Shown here: positions 1 through 8,867 of the stretch, piece by piece
How positions within the stretch are numbered: position 1 is the first letter of the stretch
Layout of the letters: each line of letters starts with the position of its first letter
Position numbers and translations under genes: made by a program
Origin: Corynebacterium sp. NML98-0116
GTDB taxonomy: Bacteria > Actinomycetota > Actinomycetes > Mycobacteriales > Mycobacteriaceae
Assembly: GCF_001767255.1 (NCBI RefSeq)
Contig: NZ_CP017639.1
Location: 1,262,875-1,326,874, forward strand
Length of the DNA stretch: 64,000 bases
Direction of reading: 5' to 3'
Notes under the pieces: model-generated
What the model was told of the DNA's origin: nothing
What the model saw: only the letters and a program-made list of their open reading frames with translations
Databases searched by the model: none

Positions 1-597
1 CGCATGTACGATATCTGCAAGCCGTTCCGGGATTTCCCGTCCGGACTCCAGTAGTGCAAAGCCTGCAGCAGAATAGCCGATATTCCCGTGCGCTATCACT
101 CGCTGCCCCGGACGCGCTTGGCTCAAGCGCAGTGGCGGCAAACTACCTCCTAACGAACCAATCGCGGTGATCGCGATCGTCAGTTGGTTCCCACTCGTGA
201 TGTCCCCGCCGACGAGCTCGCTCGAGTATCGCTCCAATTCGAGATGGATCCCTCGTGCAAGTTCACTCACGACGGCAAGCGGGGTGTCCGGAGGCGCCGA
301 GAGCGCGAGTAGCGCGGCAACGGGGCGAGCACCCATCGCCTCGATGTCGGCGAAGTTTTGCACGATGGCTTTGCGTCCCAGCAGCGCGGGGGTGGTCGTC
401 GAAAAGCGAAAGTGCTGTCCCTCGACGAGCATGTCCGTTGCCACGACCGCACGGCTATTCGGTGTGTGTGACTCGAGGACGGCTGCGTCATCACCATTGA
501 GCGGTGACGGCGAGGCTCCAACGATGGCGTCAATCGTTGCTTGCTCGCCTACCTCCCGCAGCGTCGGGCCGTGCGTGGGAAAGCCGACGTTACTCAC
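1..597 (-). CDS. thiL: Thiamine-monophosphate kinase ThiL (5' part, runs off the window)
   Basis: Phosphorylates thiamine monophosphate to thiamine diphosphate with ATP, the last step of cofactor synthesis. Only the first 199 codons are in the window and the frame is open to base 1. The translation shows the family's metal/ATP-binding NGDDAAVL near residue 34, TDMLVEGQHF near residue 52 and a later ELVGGDIT motif. The start is a GTG at 597, chosen because AAAGG lies about 8 nt upstream and no earlier in-frame start gives family-like sequence. It is divergent from the DUF3515 gene, leaving about 31 bp for two promoters. Confidence 0.93.
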   Translation of the reverse strand, partial: MSNVGFPTHGPTLREVGEQATIDAIVGASPSPLNGDDAAVLESHTPNSRAVVATDMLVEGQHFRFSTTTPALLGRKAIVQNFADIEAMGARPVAALLALSAPPDTPLAVVSELARGIHLELERYSSELVGGDITSGNQLTIAITAIGSLGGSLPPLRLSQARPGQRVIAHGNIGYSAAGFALLESGREIPERLADIVHA

Positions 598-614
598 CAA
601 AGTGCGCCTTTCAG

Positions 615-620
615 TAGACT
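615..620 (+). promoter_or_regulatory. -10 box of the DUF3515 gene
   Basis: TAGACT ends 8 nt before the ATG at 629. No Shine-Dalgarno sequence precedes that ATG, so a leaderless transcript is likely. Confidence 0.5.
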
Positions 621-628
621 TGTACGCC

Positions 629-1600
629 ATGAATGATTCCACTGGCGCGTTGCATGATTCACAGATTAACCGTACAGCGGTCTACATCAGTTTGGGCCTC
701 GCAGTGGCGCTTGTTCTGGGCGTCCTTGTGGGTGCTCGGTATTTTTTCCAGCAGGTGGCACTGCAGCCTGTGGCGATGACTGAGCTGCCTTCCCCCGAGG
801 CTGATTCACCCGAGTGCGCTGCGCTCGTGGACAGCCTTCCTGAAAAGGTGCTTGGGCACAAGCGTGCGGAGCTCGCCGCCCCGGCTCCGGCAGGTGCTGC
901 CGCGTGGCAGTCGTCTTCATCTCGACGCGTCACGCTGCGCTGCGGCGTGGAAATGCCCCTTCAGTACACCGAGTACACCCCGGTGTCCTCCCACAATGGT
1001 GCAGAGTGGATCAGAATTGACGACGCCACCCCAGGATCAAGCATGGTCACGTGGTTTAGCGCGGATCGTTGGCCGGTAGTCGCCGTGACTACCGACGCGG
1101 AGGGACTCGGCAGGGCAGATACGCCAGTGGACGAGATTAACGTGAGCGCGCTGCCGCAGCGCGATTTTCCTCGCAACCCGGCGCCGCTCTCTGAGCTGCA
1201 GCCAGCGACGCATTCAACGGACGGGAGTGGAGCAAACGCTTGCGGCGGCTTGCTTGCTGCACTTCCTGAATCGCTCGCCGAAGGCTATAAACGGCTTCCT
1301 GAGAACAATGTGGCTTCGCCGCAAACTGCAGTCTGGACGCAGCTTGGCCACGAACCGATTGTGCTGCGTTGTGGTGTGAACGACCCGGAGCACTACGGGG
1401 CCGGAGCGACCTTGCAACAGATTAACGGGATCCCTTGGTTTGAGGACACCATCACTGCAACTGGTACCACCTCGTCGACGTGGTACGCGCTCGGGCGAGA
1501 GGTCAACGTTGCGGCCTTTGTGCCCTCGGGTGAGGGCAATGAGGTCATCACCACGCTGACCGAGCTCATCGAGAAGCACGTCCCCGAACGCAAGTCTTAG
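629..1600 (+). CDS. Membrane-anchored DUF3515-family protein with two tandem domains
   Basis: Actinobacterial envelope protein of unknown function, 323 aa. A single membrane segment lies at about residues 16-38, and the rest should be outside the membrane. The exported part contains two copies of the same unit, at about 55-180 and 200-320. Each has a Cys followed by (A/G)-x-LxxxLPE, later a VTLRCGV or IVLRCGV motif, then a Trp-rich region (EWIRI / PWFED, then TWFSADRW / TWYALGRE). Two cysteines per unit suggest one disulfide each. I know the family mainly as single-domain proteins, so the duplication is notable. Upstream codons to 167 overlap thiL and are not used. The 3' end overlaps the convergent ddl by 4 nt. 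Confidence 0.8.
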   Translation: MNDSTGALHDSQINRTAVYISLGLAVALVLGVLVGARYFFQQVALQPVAMTELPSPEADSPECAALVDSLPEKVLGHKRAELAAPAPAGAAAWQSSSSRRVTLRCGVEMPLQYTEYTPVSSHNGAEWIRIDDATPGSSMVTWFSADRWPVVAVTTDAEGLGRADTPVDEINVSALPQRDFPRNPAPLSELQPATHSTDGSGANACGGLLAALPESLAEGYKRLPENNVASPQTAVWTQLGHEPIVLRCGVNDPEHYGAGATLQQINGIPWFEDTITATGTTSSTWYALGREVNVAAFVPSGEGNEVITTLTELIEKHVPERKS

Positions 1601-2670
1601 TCCGTTGCGCCGTCGGCTGCCCGCAGCGCAGTGCGGACCAGAGTGTCGAGCAGTTTCGGGTAGTCGATGCCGCTTGCGTTCCACACCTGTGGGTACATCG
1701 AAATTGCGGTGAACCCCGGCATGGTGTTGATCTCGTTGAGCACAGGACCCTTGTCGGTGACGAAGAAGTCCACGCGTGCCAATCCCTTACAGTTCAGTGC
1801 ATTGAATGCACGGACTGCTTGGTCCTGCAGGGTAGCTATCAAAGAGGCGTCGTAAGGCGCGGGGATTGTTGCTGTAACTCCCTCTTCCATGTACTTCGTT
1901 TCGAAGCCGTAGAAGCCTTCTGCGGAGGCATCAGTTCCGTTGAGTTTGGCCGGCACGGAAGCTTCGATGCGGCCATCGGGAAACTCCAGAACTCCAACCT
2001 CGACTTCGTCGCCGACCTGCTCCGATTCGACGATCACTTTCGAGTCGCACTCGTACGCTTGATGCAGTGCGGCATCGAAGTCTTCCCACGTGGTCACCTT
2101 GGACACACCAATCGACGATCCACCGTTGGCGGGCTTGACGAACACCGGAAGGCCTAGGCGCTGCTTATCGTCATCGAGCAGCAGTTCACCTCCGCGGAGA
2201 ATCACTTCCGGAGTCACTGTAATTCCGGCAAGTGCCACGAGCTTCTTCGTGTACTCCTTGTCCATGCCACTCGCGGACGCCAAGACGCCTGGCCCCACGT
2301 ACGGGATTCCTGAAAGCTCGAACATGCCTTGGATAGTGCCGTCTTCACCAAACTGCCCGTGCAGGACCGGGAAAACAACGTCGACCTGTGCGACGGTCTC
2401 GCCGGTGGCGACATCAGTAAACTCACCACGGCGCGAAGGGTTGATGCTCAACGCGATCTCTGCCCCACCAAGAACTTCGGGAAGCGCCTCTCCGCCAACG
2501 GGGTCGATTTCCCCGCGCACCCAAGTACCATCCCGGCGAATACCTACCGGAAACACCTCGTACACCTCGGGGTCCAGGTGGGCCATGATGGAGCCGGCAG
2601 AAATACAAGAAATTGAATGCTCGGTGGAACGACCACCGTAGACTACTGCAATACGAATCACAGATGACAC
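1597..2670 (-). CDS. ddl: D-alanine--D-alanine ligase
   Basis: ATP-grasp enzyme joining two D-alanines for peptidoglycan precursors in the cytoplasm. The 357-residue product starts IRIAVVYGGRSTEHSIS (N-terminal ligase domain), has VFPVLHGQFGEDGTIQG, the ATP-grasp segment LPVFVKPANGGSSIGVSKV, and the metal/product loop GLARVDFFVT followed by NEINTMPGFT. Its length is typical. The GTG start has AGG close upstream. gpsA lies 12 nt upstream on the same strand, so the two are probably co-transcribed, an order common in corynebacteria and mycobacteria. Confidence 0.96.
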   Translation of the reverse strand: MSSVIRIAVVYGGRSTEHSISCISAGSIMAHLDPEVYEVFPVGIRRDGTWVRGEIDPVGGEALPEVLGGAEIALSINPSRRGEFTDVATGETVAQVDVVFPVLHGQFGEDGTIQGMFELSGIPYVGPGVLASASGMDKEYTKKLVALAGITVTPEVILRGGELLLDDDKQRLGLPVFVKPANGGSSIGVSKVTTWEDFDAALHQAYECDSKVIVESEQVGDEVEVGVLEFPDGRIEASVPAKLNGTDASAEGFYGFETKYMEEGVTATIPAPYDASLIATLQDQAVRAFNALNCKGLARVDFFVTDKGPVLNEINTMPGFTAISMYPQVWNASGIDYPKLLDTLVRTALRAADGATD

Positions 2671-2682
2671 ATTACCTGGTGT

Positions 2683-3690
2683 CTACTCCGATTTTTTCGA
2701 CCGACCCATCAACGCAGCAATCGTCTCTTCCACCGTCACACCCTGGTGACACACCGCGAAGACGGCTTGAGTCAGCGGCATGTCCACGCCGTGGCGCTCG
2801 GCAAGCTGATAAATGCTGCGTGAGGAAATAACCCCCTCAGCAACCTGGCCCTTCGTTGCAGCCTTCGCCTCTTCAATCGTGGCGCCCTTACCCAGCGCAG
2901 AACCGAAAGTTCGGTTACGAGACAGTGGCGAAGAACACGTGGCAACCAAGTCCCCCATGCCCGCCAGGCCTGCGAACGTCCTGGCGTCGGCCCCCAACTC
3001 CTGGCCTAGACGCGTACTTTCAGCCAAACCACGGGTAATAAGCGTTGCCAGCGTGTTCTCCCCTAGCCCCTGGCCAGAAGCCATGCCACAGGCGAGCGCG
3101 ATGACGTTCTTCGTCGCACCTCCGATCTCACAGCCGACAACATCAGTGTTCGTGTACGGGCGCAGGTACGACGTCGCACACGCAGCCTGCACGAGCTTCG
3201 CACGGTTGATGTCGCTGCAGGCGATGACGGTGGCCGCCGGCTGTTCCTCAGCAATCTCGCGGGAAAGGTTTGGCCCGCTGAGTACCGCGATTCGGTTCTC
3301 CTCTGCGCCGGTAACCTCAGCGATGATCTCCGACATTCGCATGTATGTGCCGGTCTCAATGCCTTTCGAAATGGACAACAGCGTGGTGTCAGTACGCAGC
3401 AGCGGGGCCCACACTTCCAGGTTCTGGCGCATGGTTTGGCTTGGCACGGCAAAAATAGCGATATCTGCAGCCTGCAGTGCCGCTTCCGCGTCAGACGTTG
3501 CGAAGACCCCGTCCGGCAGCGCAATCCCCGGCAGGTAATCGGGGTTCTCCCGACTCTCCTGCATGGTCTTCGCCAACTCATCCCGGCGTGCCCACAGCTG
3601 CACCATGTTGCCGGCATCGGCAAACACTTTGGCCAAGGTTGTCCCCCAGGAACCTGCACCCATTACCGCTACGTTTACCACTTGTGCCAC
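2683..3690 (-). CDS. gpsA: Glycerol-3-phosphate dehydrogenase [NAD(P)+]
   Basis: Reduces dihydroxyacetone phosphate to sn-glycerol-3-phosphate for phospholipid synthesis. The Rossmann motif [17 protein letters not shown] is at the N-terminus, followed by [18 protein letters not shown] and the catalytic-lysine region [14 protein letters not shown]; the C-terminal half is helical as in the family. The frame is open from an ATG at 3720. The GTG at 3690 is preferred because AGGA sits 6 nt before it and the product (335 aa) begins just before the nucleotide-binding strand; the ATG at 3696 is a further option. It precedes ddl in an apparent operon. Confidence 0.94.
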   Translation of the reverse strand: MAQVVNVAVMGAGSWGTTLAKVFADAGNMVQLWARRDELAKTMQESRENPDYLPGIALPDGVFATSDAEAALQAADIAIFAVPSQTMRQNLEVWAPLLRTDTTLLSISKGIETGTYMRMSEIIAEVTGAEENRIAVLSGPNLSREIAEEQPAATVIACSDINRAKLVQAACATSYLRPYTNTDVVGCEIGGATKNVIALACGMASGQGLGENTLATLITRGLAESTRLGQELGADARTFAGLAGMGDLVATCSSPLSRNRTFGSALGKGATIEEAKAATKGQVAEGVISSRSIYQLAERHGVDMPLTQAVFAVCHQGVTVEETIAALMGRSKKSE

Positions 3691-3809
3691 CGCCATTCCT
3701 GTCTGCATGAACCGTTTCACGCTAGCACTTTTCTACCGCCAATATCCACAATCAGCCCGCTGACCTGTCGCTGCAGCGAAAACCTGCAAAGTGCGTAAAG
3801 ATAGAAAGT

Positions 3810-4817
3810 ATGTCACGTTCAACGAAGCTCCACGAACAACACAAAGACCAATTCGGAGAAATGTTCATTACCGGACGCCACCAAGAAGTCCCCCGCCATC
3901 CGCGTCGAGAGTTCAAGAAGACAACACTCGCCGCGGGTGCCGTGCTGTGGCGTGGCGATCTCGAGCATCCGGATTCTATAGAAGTCGCTTGTATCCACCG
4001 CCCACACTACGACGACTGGTCGCTCGCCAAAGGCAAGGTGGATCCGGACGAGTTCCTCGTTACCACCGCCGTTCGCGAAATTCAGGAGGAAACTGGCTAC
4101 GAAGTCCGGCTGGGAAAGTTGATTGGCAAAACCGTGTATCCAGTCAAGAACACGACGAAGGTTGTGTACTACTGGACCGGCAAGGTAGTCGGCGGCGAGT
4201 TCACTCCTAACAATGAGGTCGACGAGATCCGCTGGCTCAACATCGACGATGCGACGCAGCTGATGAGCTACGAGCTCGACAGGCAAGTATTGCTGAAAGC
4301 TGCGAAGCGCTTCGCCACCCCTGCTGACACCAGGATTCTGTACGTGCGCCACGCTCGTGCGAACTACAAGGAGGCCTGGAAGCACGACGATAGTCGTCGG
4401 CCGCTCGATAAGAAGGGCAAGCGCCAGGCGAAGGCGCTTGTGCCGCTGCTGCAGGCGTTCGCTCCTGAGTCTCTCTATTCTGCCGAGCCGTTGCGTTGCG
4501 AGCAGACACTGATCCCACTTGCGAAGGCACTCGGTAAAGACATCACGATCGACGCCACCTTCGGTGAAATCGCGTGGCAGGAGAACCAGGTAGCTGCCCG
4601 CGCAGATTTTGATGCGCTCATCAAACGCGGTGGCACACACGTTGTGTGCTCGCAGGGTGGGGTCATCCCTGAGATGATTGCTGCGCTTTCGGCCGACGGT
4701 CGTCTGCCGATCGATTCGCCGATCCTGGCGAAGAAGGCGTCGGTATGGGTACTGTCCTTTAACGATGGGCAACTCATCGGCGCCGACTACATGCCATCTC
4801 CACTACCGGTGCTCTAA
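3810..4817 (+). CDS. mutT1: MutT1-like Nudix hydrolase fused to a histidine-phosphatase domain
   Basis: Probable nucleotide-pool sanitising enzyme (8-oxo-(d)GTP or diadenosine polyphosphate hydrolysis), by analogy with mycobacterial MutT1. It has 335 residues. The N-terminal Nudix domain carries GKVDPDEF followed by REIQEETGYEV, a complete Nudix box at about residues 75-97. The C-terminal phosphoglycerate-mutase-like domain starts at LYVRHARANY near 174. The late motif reads VVCSQGGVIPE, with Gln where histidine phosphatases usually carry the second catalytic His, so this half may not act as a classical phosphatase. The gene is monocistronic or leads the YbjN pair. Confidence 0.9.
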   Translation: MSRSTKLHEQHKDQFGEMFITGRHQEVPRHPRREFKKTTLAAGAVLWRGDLEHPDSIEVACIHRPHYDDWSLAKGKVDPDEFLVTTAVREIQEETGYEVRLGKLIGKTVYPVKNTTKVVYYWTGKVVGGEFTPNNEVDEIRWLNIDDATQLMSYELDRQVLLKAAKRFATPADTRILYVRHARANYKEAWKHDDSRRPLDKKGKRQAKALVPLLQAFAPESLYSAEPLRCEQTLIPLAKALGKDITIDATFGEIAWQENQVAARADFDALIKRGGTHVVCSQGGVIPEMIAALSADGRLPIDSPILAKKASVWVLSFNDGQLIGADYMPSPLPVL

Positions 4818-4852
4818 GGACACTTCGCCTAGAAAAAGAAAGGACTGCCCAG

Positions 4853-5299
4853 TTGCAGCCAGTTACCCAAGAACGAATCGAAGCGGCACTCGATGCGCTT
4901 GAATTGCAGTATTTCCGCAGTTCCGAGGACGGCCTCACCCGCACCGCGTTTCCGTCGATCATGTGCTTCTTTGAAGTCAAGGACATCGGATTCAAGATCA
5001 CCAGCCAGTGGCTTGGAACCGCGAAGATGAATGCAGATAAGAGCAATCTTCGTCTCAGCATCAATGAGTTGAACCGCTCACTGCCCCTCGTTCGTGCACA
5101 TCCGATTCAGCGCGAGGACGGTGCTCTGGTTGCGCTATTTGAGGCACCGTTTTTCTCCTCCGACGGTTTCAGCGACGAGCAGCCGCAGTCAATGCTGCAG
5201 TTTTACTTCTCCATCATGCACTACGCGGTGGAAGCGCTCGACGAAAACTTCGCGCATCTCAAAGACAAGCACCCGTACAAGCAGGAGAAGGAACAGTAA
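4853..5299 (+). CDS. YbjN domain-containing protein (first copy)
   Basis: Small soluble protein (148 aa) of the YbjN family, which resembles type III secretion chaperones in fold; its role in actinobacteria is unclear. The visible pattern is an N-terminal helix (ERIEAALDALELQY), a beta-rich centre (FFEVKDIGFKITSQW), then LNRSLPLVRAHPI and a C-terminal helical HYAVEALDENFAHL. The start is a TTG with AAAGGA 8 nt upstream; no ATG fits. The second YbjN gene begins 1 nt after its stop, so they are translated together and may form a heteromer. Confidence 0.8.
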   Translation: MQPVTQERIEAALDALELQYFRSSEDGLTRTAFPSIMCFFEVKDIGFKITSQWLGTAKMNADKSNLRLSINELNRSLPLVRAHPIQREDGALVALFEAPFFSSDGFSDEQPQSMLQFYFSIMHYAVEALDENFAHLKDKHPYKQEKEQ

Positions 5300-5300
5300 A

Positions 5301-5762
5301 ATGCAACAGCTACAGCCGTTAAGTCTTGATCGTCTTCGCAAGCTGTTTGACCAACGCGGTTGGGAGTACCGGGAGCCTACGCAGTACAACTCTCTCATTA
5401 CAGCATTTTCCGGTATCGGCTTTGAGATGAAGCTGGTCGATACAAGTCTGCATTTCGTCTCTACTGTCTCAATCGATGCTGTCGACGCAAGTCGTTTCGA
5501 CGAAGTGCTCACGTGGTGCGAGGACTACAACAACGCCCACGCATTCCCATCGCTCGTCGTAATGAAAGACGAGAAGCGCGATGTCTCCGCTCTGGGCGTT
5601 GCGTATGTCATGCCGGGCTATTGGGAGTACAGCGACCAGCAGTTCGCGGACCACGTCTCCTCCGCTATCCACGGCATCACGACGTCAGTCCGCGACTTCT
5701 TGTCGACGTTCGCACCTTCGGCTCTCGAACGTCTCGGCACCCCTGCTACCGAGGAGAAGTAG
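5301..5762 (+). CDS. YbjN domain-containing protein (second copy)
   Basis: Protein of 153 aa, distantly related to the preceding gene. The shared layout is an N-terminal helix with [15 protein letters not shown], a beta core, a [15 protein letters not shown] helix-strand unit (the usual YbjN 'N-x-x-x-F' region) and a helical tail. The ATG at 5301 directly follows the previous stop, with GGAGAAGGAA upstream acting as ribosome site. The gene runs toward leuD and overlaps its 3' end by 17 nt. No terminator is visible between them. Confidence 0.8.
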   Translation: MQQLQPLSLDRLRKLFDQRGWEYREPTQYNSLITAFSGIGFEMKLVDTSLHFVSTVSIDAVDASRFDEVLTWCEDYNNAHAFPSLVVMKDEKRDVSALGVAYVMPGYWEYSDQQFADHVSSAIHGITTSVRDFLSTFAPSALERLGTPATEEK

Positions 5763-6342
5763 CGGGGTAAAACGGGCGACGCTGCTGTTCGTACTCCTCG
5801 ATGGCTTGCTCGTTTCGCAGCGTCAGCCCGATATCGTCGAGGCCTTCGCTCAGGCGCCAACGCGTGTAGTCGTCGACGTCGAACGAGTAGGTACTCTCCC
5901 CGACTGTGACGGTGCGGTCCGGTAGTGAAACAGTAGCGACAGTGCCTGGTGCCTGCTCGAGCTGCTTCCAGATCAGTTCGATGTCAGACTCCGACATGAT
6001 GCCAGCTAGAAGGCCCGCTTTGCCCGCGTTGCCTCGGAAGATATCAGCAAACCGTGGGCTAAATACCGCCCGGAACCCGTAGTCCTGCAGAGCCCACACC
6101 GCGTGTTCGCGGGAGGAGCCAGTGCCGAAGTCGGGGCCGGCGAACAGTACCGACCCTTCCTTGTATGCCTCGTTGTTCAGCACAAAGTCAGGTTCGTTGG
6201 TACGCCAGTTTGAAAACAGGCCATCTTCGAATCCGGTACGGGTCACCCGCTTGAGGTAGCGGGCGGGAATAATCTGGTCGGTGTCCACATTTGACCGCGT
6301 CAATGGAACTGCGACGCCACTGTGGGTTGTGAATTTTTCCAT
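5746..6342 (-). CDS. leuD: 3-isopropylmalate dehydratase small subunit
   Basis: With LeuC, isomerises 2-isopropylmalate to 3-isopropylmalate in leucine synthesis. The product (198 aa, usual length) begins [14 protein letters not shown] and has the substrate loop [14 protein letters not shown], then [14 protein letters not shown], the swivel-domain signature. The ATG at 6342 has CAGGAG 12 nt upstream; codons before it are proline/threonine-rich and not family-like. It lies 19 nt after leuC, so leuCD form an operon. Confidence 0.97.
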   Translation of the reverse strand: MEKFTTHSGVAVPLTRSNVDTDQIIPARYLKRVTRTGFEDGLFSNWRTNEPDFVLNNEAYKEGSVLFAGPDFGTGSSREHAVWALQDYGFRAVFSPRFADIFRGNAGKAGLLAGIMSESDIELIWKQLEQAPGTVATVSLPDRTVTVGESTYSFDVDDYTRWRLSEGLDDIGLTLRNEQAIEEYEQQRRPFYPATSPR

Positions 6343-6361
6343 GATCGTGTTCAGCTCCTGA

Positions 6362-7804
6362 CTACTGTGCGTTGGCGGTGGAAGGAATGTCTGCGGGTGC
6401 GGCGAGGTGGCCGAGTACTGCTGTAGCAGCCGCAACTTCGGGCGAAACTAGGTGTGTGCGACCACCAGGTCCTTGGCGGCCTTCGAAGTTTCGGTTGGAC
6501 GTCGAAGCGCTGCGCTCTCCAGGGGCAAGCTGGTCGGGGTTCATACCCAGACACATAGAGCAGCCCGCGGTGCGCCACTCTGCACCGAACTCATCAAATA
6601 TTACGTGCAGGCCTTCTTCTTCCGCCTGCTGCTTGACCTTGGCAGAGGACGGCACAACCAGCATGCGGGTCCCCTCTGCGATTTTTTGGCCGCGCACAAC
6701 CTCTGCAGCGGCGCGCAAGTCTTCGATGCGCGCGTTCGTGCACGATCCCAGAAAGACTGTATCAATCTTGATGTCACGCAACGGCGTGCCGGGGGTCAAC
6801 CCCATGTACTGCAATGCTTTTTCCGCGGCCTGCTTCACGCTGTCGTCGCCAAACTCCTCGGGGTCAGGAACGGAGGCGCTCAACGGCAACCCTTGGCCAG
6901 GGTTGGTACCCCAGGTAACGAACGGAGTCAGCGTGGAGGCGTCGATCTCTACGACAGTGTCGAACTCCGCACCTGGATCGGTTGGCAGCGTCTTCCAGTA
7001 CGCCACCGCGTCGTCCCAGTCCTTTCCCTTCGGCGCGTAGGGACGTCCCTTAACGTACTCAAATGTCGTCTCATCGGGTGCCACCATGCCGGCACGGGCG
7101 CCTGCCTCGATGGACATGTTGCAGATGGTCATGCGCGCTTCCATTGAAAGTTTCCGAATGGCTTCGCCGCGGTATTCGATGATGTGCCCTTGGCCACCGC
7201 CAGTACCAATCTTGGCGATGATTGCCAGGATCAAATCTTTCGCACTCACACCAGGTTGCAGCGTTCCACTGACCTCAATCGCCATCGTCTTGAACGGTGC
7301 CAGCGGCAGCGTCTGGGTCGCCATGACGTGCTCTACCTCAGAGGTGCCGATACCCATGGCGATCGAACCAAACGCGCCGTGCGTCGACGTATGCGAGTCG
7401 CCGCACACAATCGTCATGCCCGGCTGGCTAATGCCCAGCTGCGGACCAACGGTGTGGACGATGCCCTGTTCCTCATCACCCATTTCGTGCAGCACAACGC
7501 CGAACTCTTCACAGTTCTTTCGCAGCGTCGAGACCTGGGTGCGCGAGGTCGGGTCGCTAATTTCTGTCAGCTCGCCAGAAACGATGCCCGTGGTTGGCAC
7601 GTTGTGATCTTCGGTAGCAAGGTGCAGCTCTGGGTGGCGCATGCGGCGCCCGTTGAGGCGCAAACCATCAAATGCCTGCGGTGACGTCACCTCGTGCAGG
7701 AGTTGAAAATCGATGTAGAGAAGATCAGGCTGACCGTTCTCTCCACGGGTGACCACGTGATCACGCCACACTTTTTCCGCCAGCGTTAATGGCTTTTGGC
7801 CCAT
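6362..7804 (-). CDS. leuC: 3-isopropylmalate dehydratase large subunit
   Basis: [4Fe-4S] aconitase-family subunit of isopropylmalate isomerase, 480 aa. Diagnostic segments: [43 protein letters not shown] and [15 protein letters not shown]; the last two carry the cluster cysteines. The ATG at 7804 is preceded by GGAGGAG at 6-12 nt, a strong ribosome site; an open frame continues upstream but is not family-like. It is transcribed divergently from ltbR, whose product is the expected repressor. Confidence 0.97.
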   Translation of the reverse strand: MGQKPLTLAEKVWRDHVVTRGENGQPDLLYIDFQLLHEVTSPQAFDGLRLNGRRMRHPELHLATEDHNVPTTGIVSGELTEISDPTSRTQVSTLRKNCEEFGVVLHEMGDEEQGIVHTVGPQLGISQPGMTIVCGDSHTSTHGAFGSIAMGIGTSEVEHVMATQTLPLAPFKTMAIEVSGTLQPGVSAKDLILAIIAKIGTGGGQGHIIEYRGEAIRKLSMEARMTICNMSIEAGARAGMVAPDETTFEYVKGRPYAPKGKDWDDAVAYWKTLPTDPGAEFDTVVEIDASTLTPFVTWGTNPGQGLPLSASVPDPEEFGDDSVKQAAEKALQYMGLTPGTPLRDIKIDTVFLGSCTNARIEDLRAAAEVVRGQKIAEGTRMLVVPSSAKVKQQAEEEGLHVIFDEFGAEWRTAGCSMCLGMNPDQLAPGERSASTSNRNFEGRQGPGGRTHLVSPEVAAATAVLGHLAAPADIPSTANAQ

Positions 7805-7864
7805 CTTGCTCCTCCTCAACAGTCGCAACCACCTCCCACCGAGTGAGATGGTAGAATCCATGAC
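7805..7864. promoter_or_regulatory. leuCD / ltbR divergent control region
   Basis: The 60 bp between the two starts holds TAGAAT (7852-7857), which ends 7 nt before the ltbR GTG (leaderless pattern). It is framed by ATGG (7848-7851) and CCAT (7858-7861), a small palindrome covering the -10. At 7837-7848, CACCGAGTGAGA matches 10 of 12 bases of the LtbR consensus as I remember it (CAYATAGTGRGA). A leuC -10 is plausible on the minus strand inside the palindrome. Autoregulation plus leuCD repression is inferred. Confidence 0.5.
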
Positions 7865-8557
7865 GTGAGACAGTATAGCGAAGACTCTGGAATTAAAGTG
7901 CTCGATCGCTCGATTTCCATCGTACGAGCGGTCGCAGGCGGCGACAAAACCCTCGCTGAGCTCAGCGAAGCAACCGGACTGCCCCGAGCGACGACTCACC
8001 GAATAGCCACTGCACTGGAAGTGCATAACGTCCTAGCAAGGACAGAGGACGGACAATGGACGATCGGCCGCGCACTCTCCCACTTTTCAGGGCACTCCTC
8101 CCCCCGTTTGCTCTCTGCCGCCGCACCAATCATGCGCAACCTCGTTGAAGTCACTGGCGAGTCCGTGCAGCTCTACAAGCTCAGCGGAGACACTCGCACC
8201 TGCATCGCGGCAGAAAAGCCCGAGAGCGGCCTCACCTACACAGTTCCCGTGGGCTCGCAGCTCTCACTCACCGCAGGCTCAGCTGCCCGTGTGTTCGCCG
8301 CCCACTCACTTATCGACGCCTCTCCGTTTCCCTCGCAAGACCTCGAGGCGATCCGTGTAACCGGACTCGCTGAGTCAATCGCAGAGCGTGAAGTTGGGCT
8401 GGCGAGCCTGTCTGCGCCCATCACCAACCCAGACGGATCAGTCATCGCTGTCCTTTCCGTTTCCGGGCCGGCCGAGCGGCTCACCCCCACCCCAATCGAA
8501 AAGTGGGGCCCCGAGCTGCATGAGGCTGCTCAGGAGCTCACCGAGGCCCTGCGGTAA
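7865..8557 (+). CDS. ltbR: IclR-family transcriptional regulator, LtbR type
   Basis: DNA-binding repressor of leucine (and in C. glutamicum tryptophan) biosynthesis genes. The 230-aa product starts with [12 protein letters not shown] and a winged helix ([20 protein letters not shown], residues about 29-48); the IclR effector domain follows, with [18 protein letters not shown] and [18 protein letters not shown]. Strong N-terminal resemblance to C. glutamicum LtbR (recalled) and the divergent position to leuCD support the symbol. The start is the GTG at 7865. The 3' end overlaps a convergent small membrane-protein gene by 20 nt. Confidence 0.9.
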   Translation: MRQYSEDSGIKVLDRSISIVRAVAGGDKTLAELSEATGLPRATTHRIATALEVHNVLARTEDGQWTIGRALSHFSGHSSPRLLSAAAPIMRNLVEVTGESVQLYKLSGDTRTCIAAEKPESGLTYTVPVGSQLSLTAGSAARVFAAHSLIDASPFPSQDLEAIRVTGLAESIAEREVGLASLSAPITNPDGSVIAVLSVSGPAERLTPTPIEKWGPELHEAAQELTEALR

Positions 8558-8837
8558 CCCTTGATTGCTGGCGGCGCTGCCCGCCAGCAACAAGTCCAGC
8601 ACGCTTCGCTCTCACCGTTCTCATTCCGAGATACACCCAGGCGGCCACAGCACACCCCGACAGAACCGCCGGCAACGGTTGGTGCAGCAACGTATTCGAC
8701 GTCGTGGCCGCTGCAAACGCTGCGAGGTTGAGCCACACGTCATACACAGGGGCGATGAACTGGTGGTTCAACACATGCAGGGCTGCGATGATCAGCCCGC
8801 ACGCGAACGTGATGGAGAGCAACACTGTAATCAGCAC
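8538..8837 (-). CDS. Small membrane protein, unknown
   Basis: Not recognised. The 99-aa frame has two or three hydrophobic stretches (about 3-24, 36-50 and 56-72), then a basic tail ending near the ltbR stop. The membrane pattern and lack of a competing gene on the plus strand argue that it is real. The start is a GTG with TACGCT about 6 nt upstream, again a leaderless arrangement. It could be translated from a later start, since the basic C-terminal 25 residues look poorly constrained. Confidence 0.5.
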   Translation of the reverse strand: MLITVLLSITFACGLIIAALHVLNHQFIAPVYDVWLNLAAFAAATTSNTLLHQPLPAVLSGCAVAAWVYLGMRTVRAKRAGLVAGGQRRQQSRVTAGPR

Positions 8838-8867
8838 GTGACCAGCGTACTCCCTATCACTACTTTC

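Noticed and set aside
3819..4772. 317-codon open frame on the minus strand
   Set aside because: Shadow of the MutT1-like gene, whose Nudix box is unambiguous.
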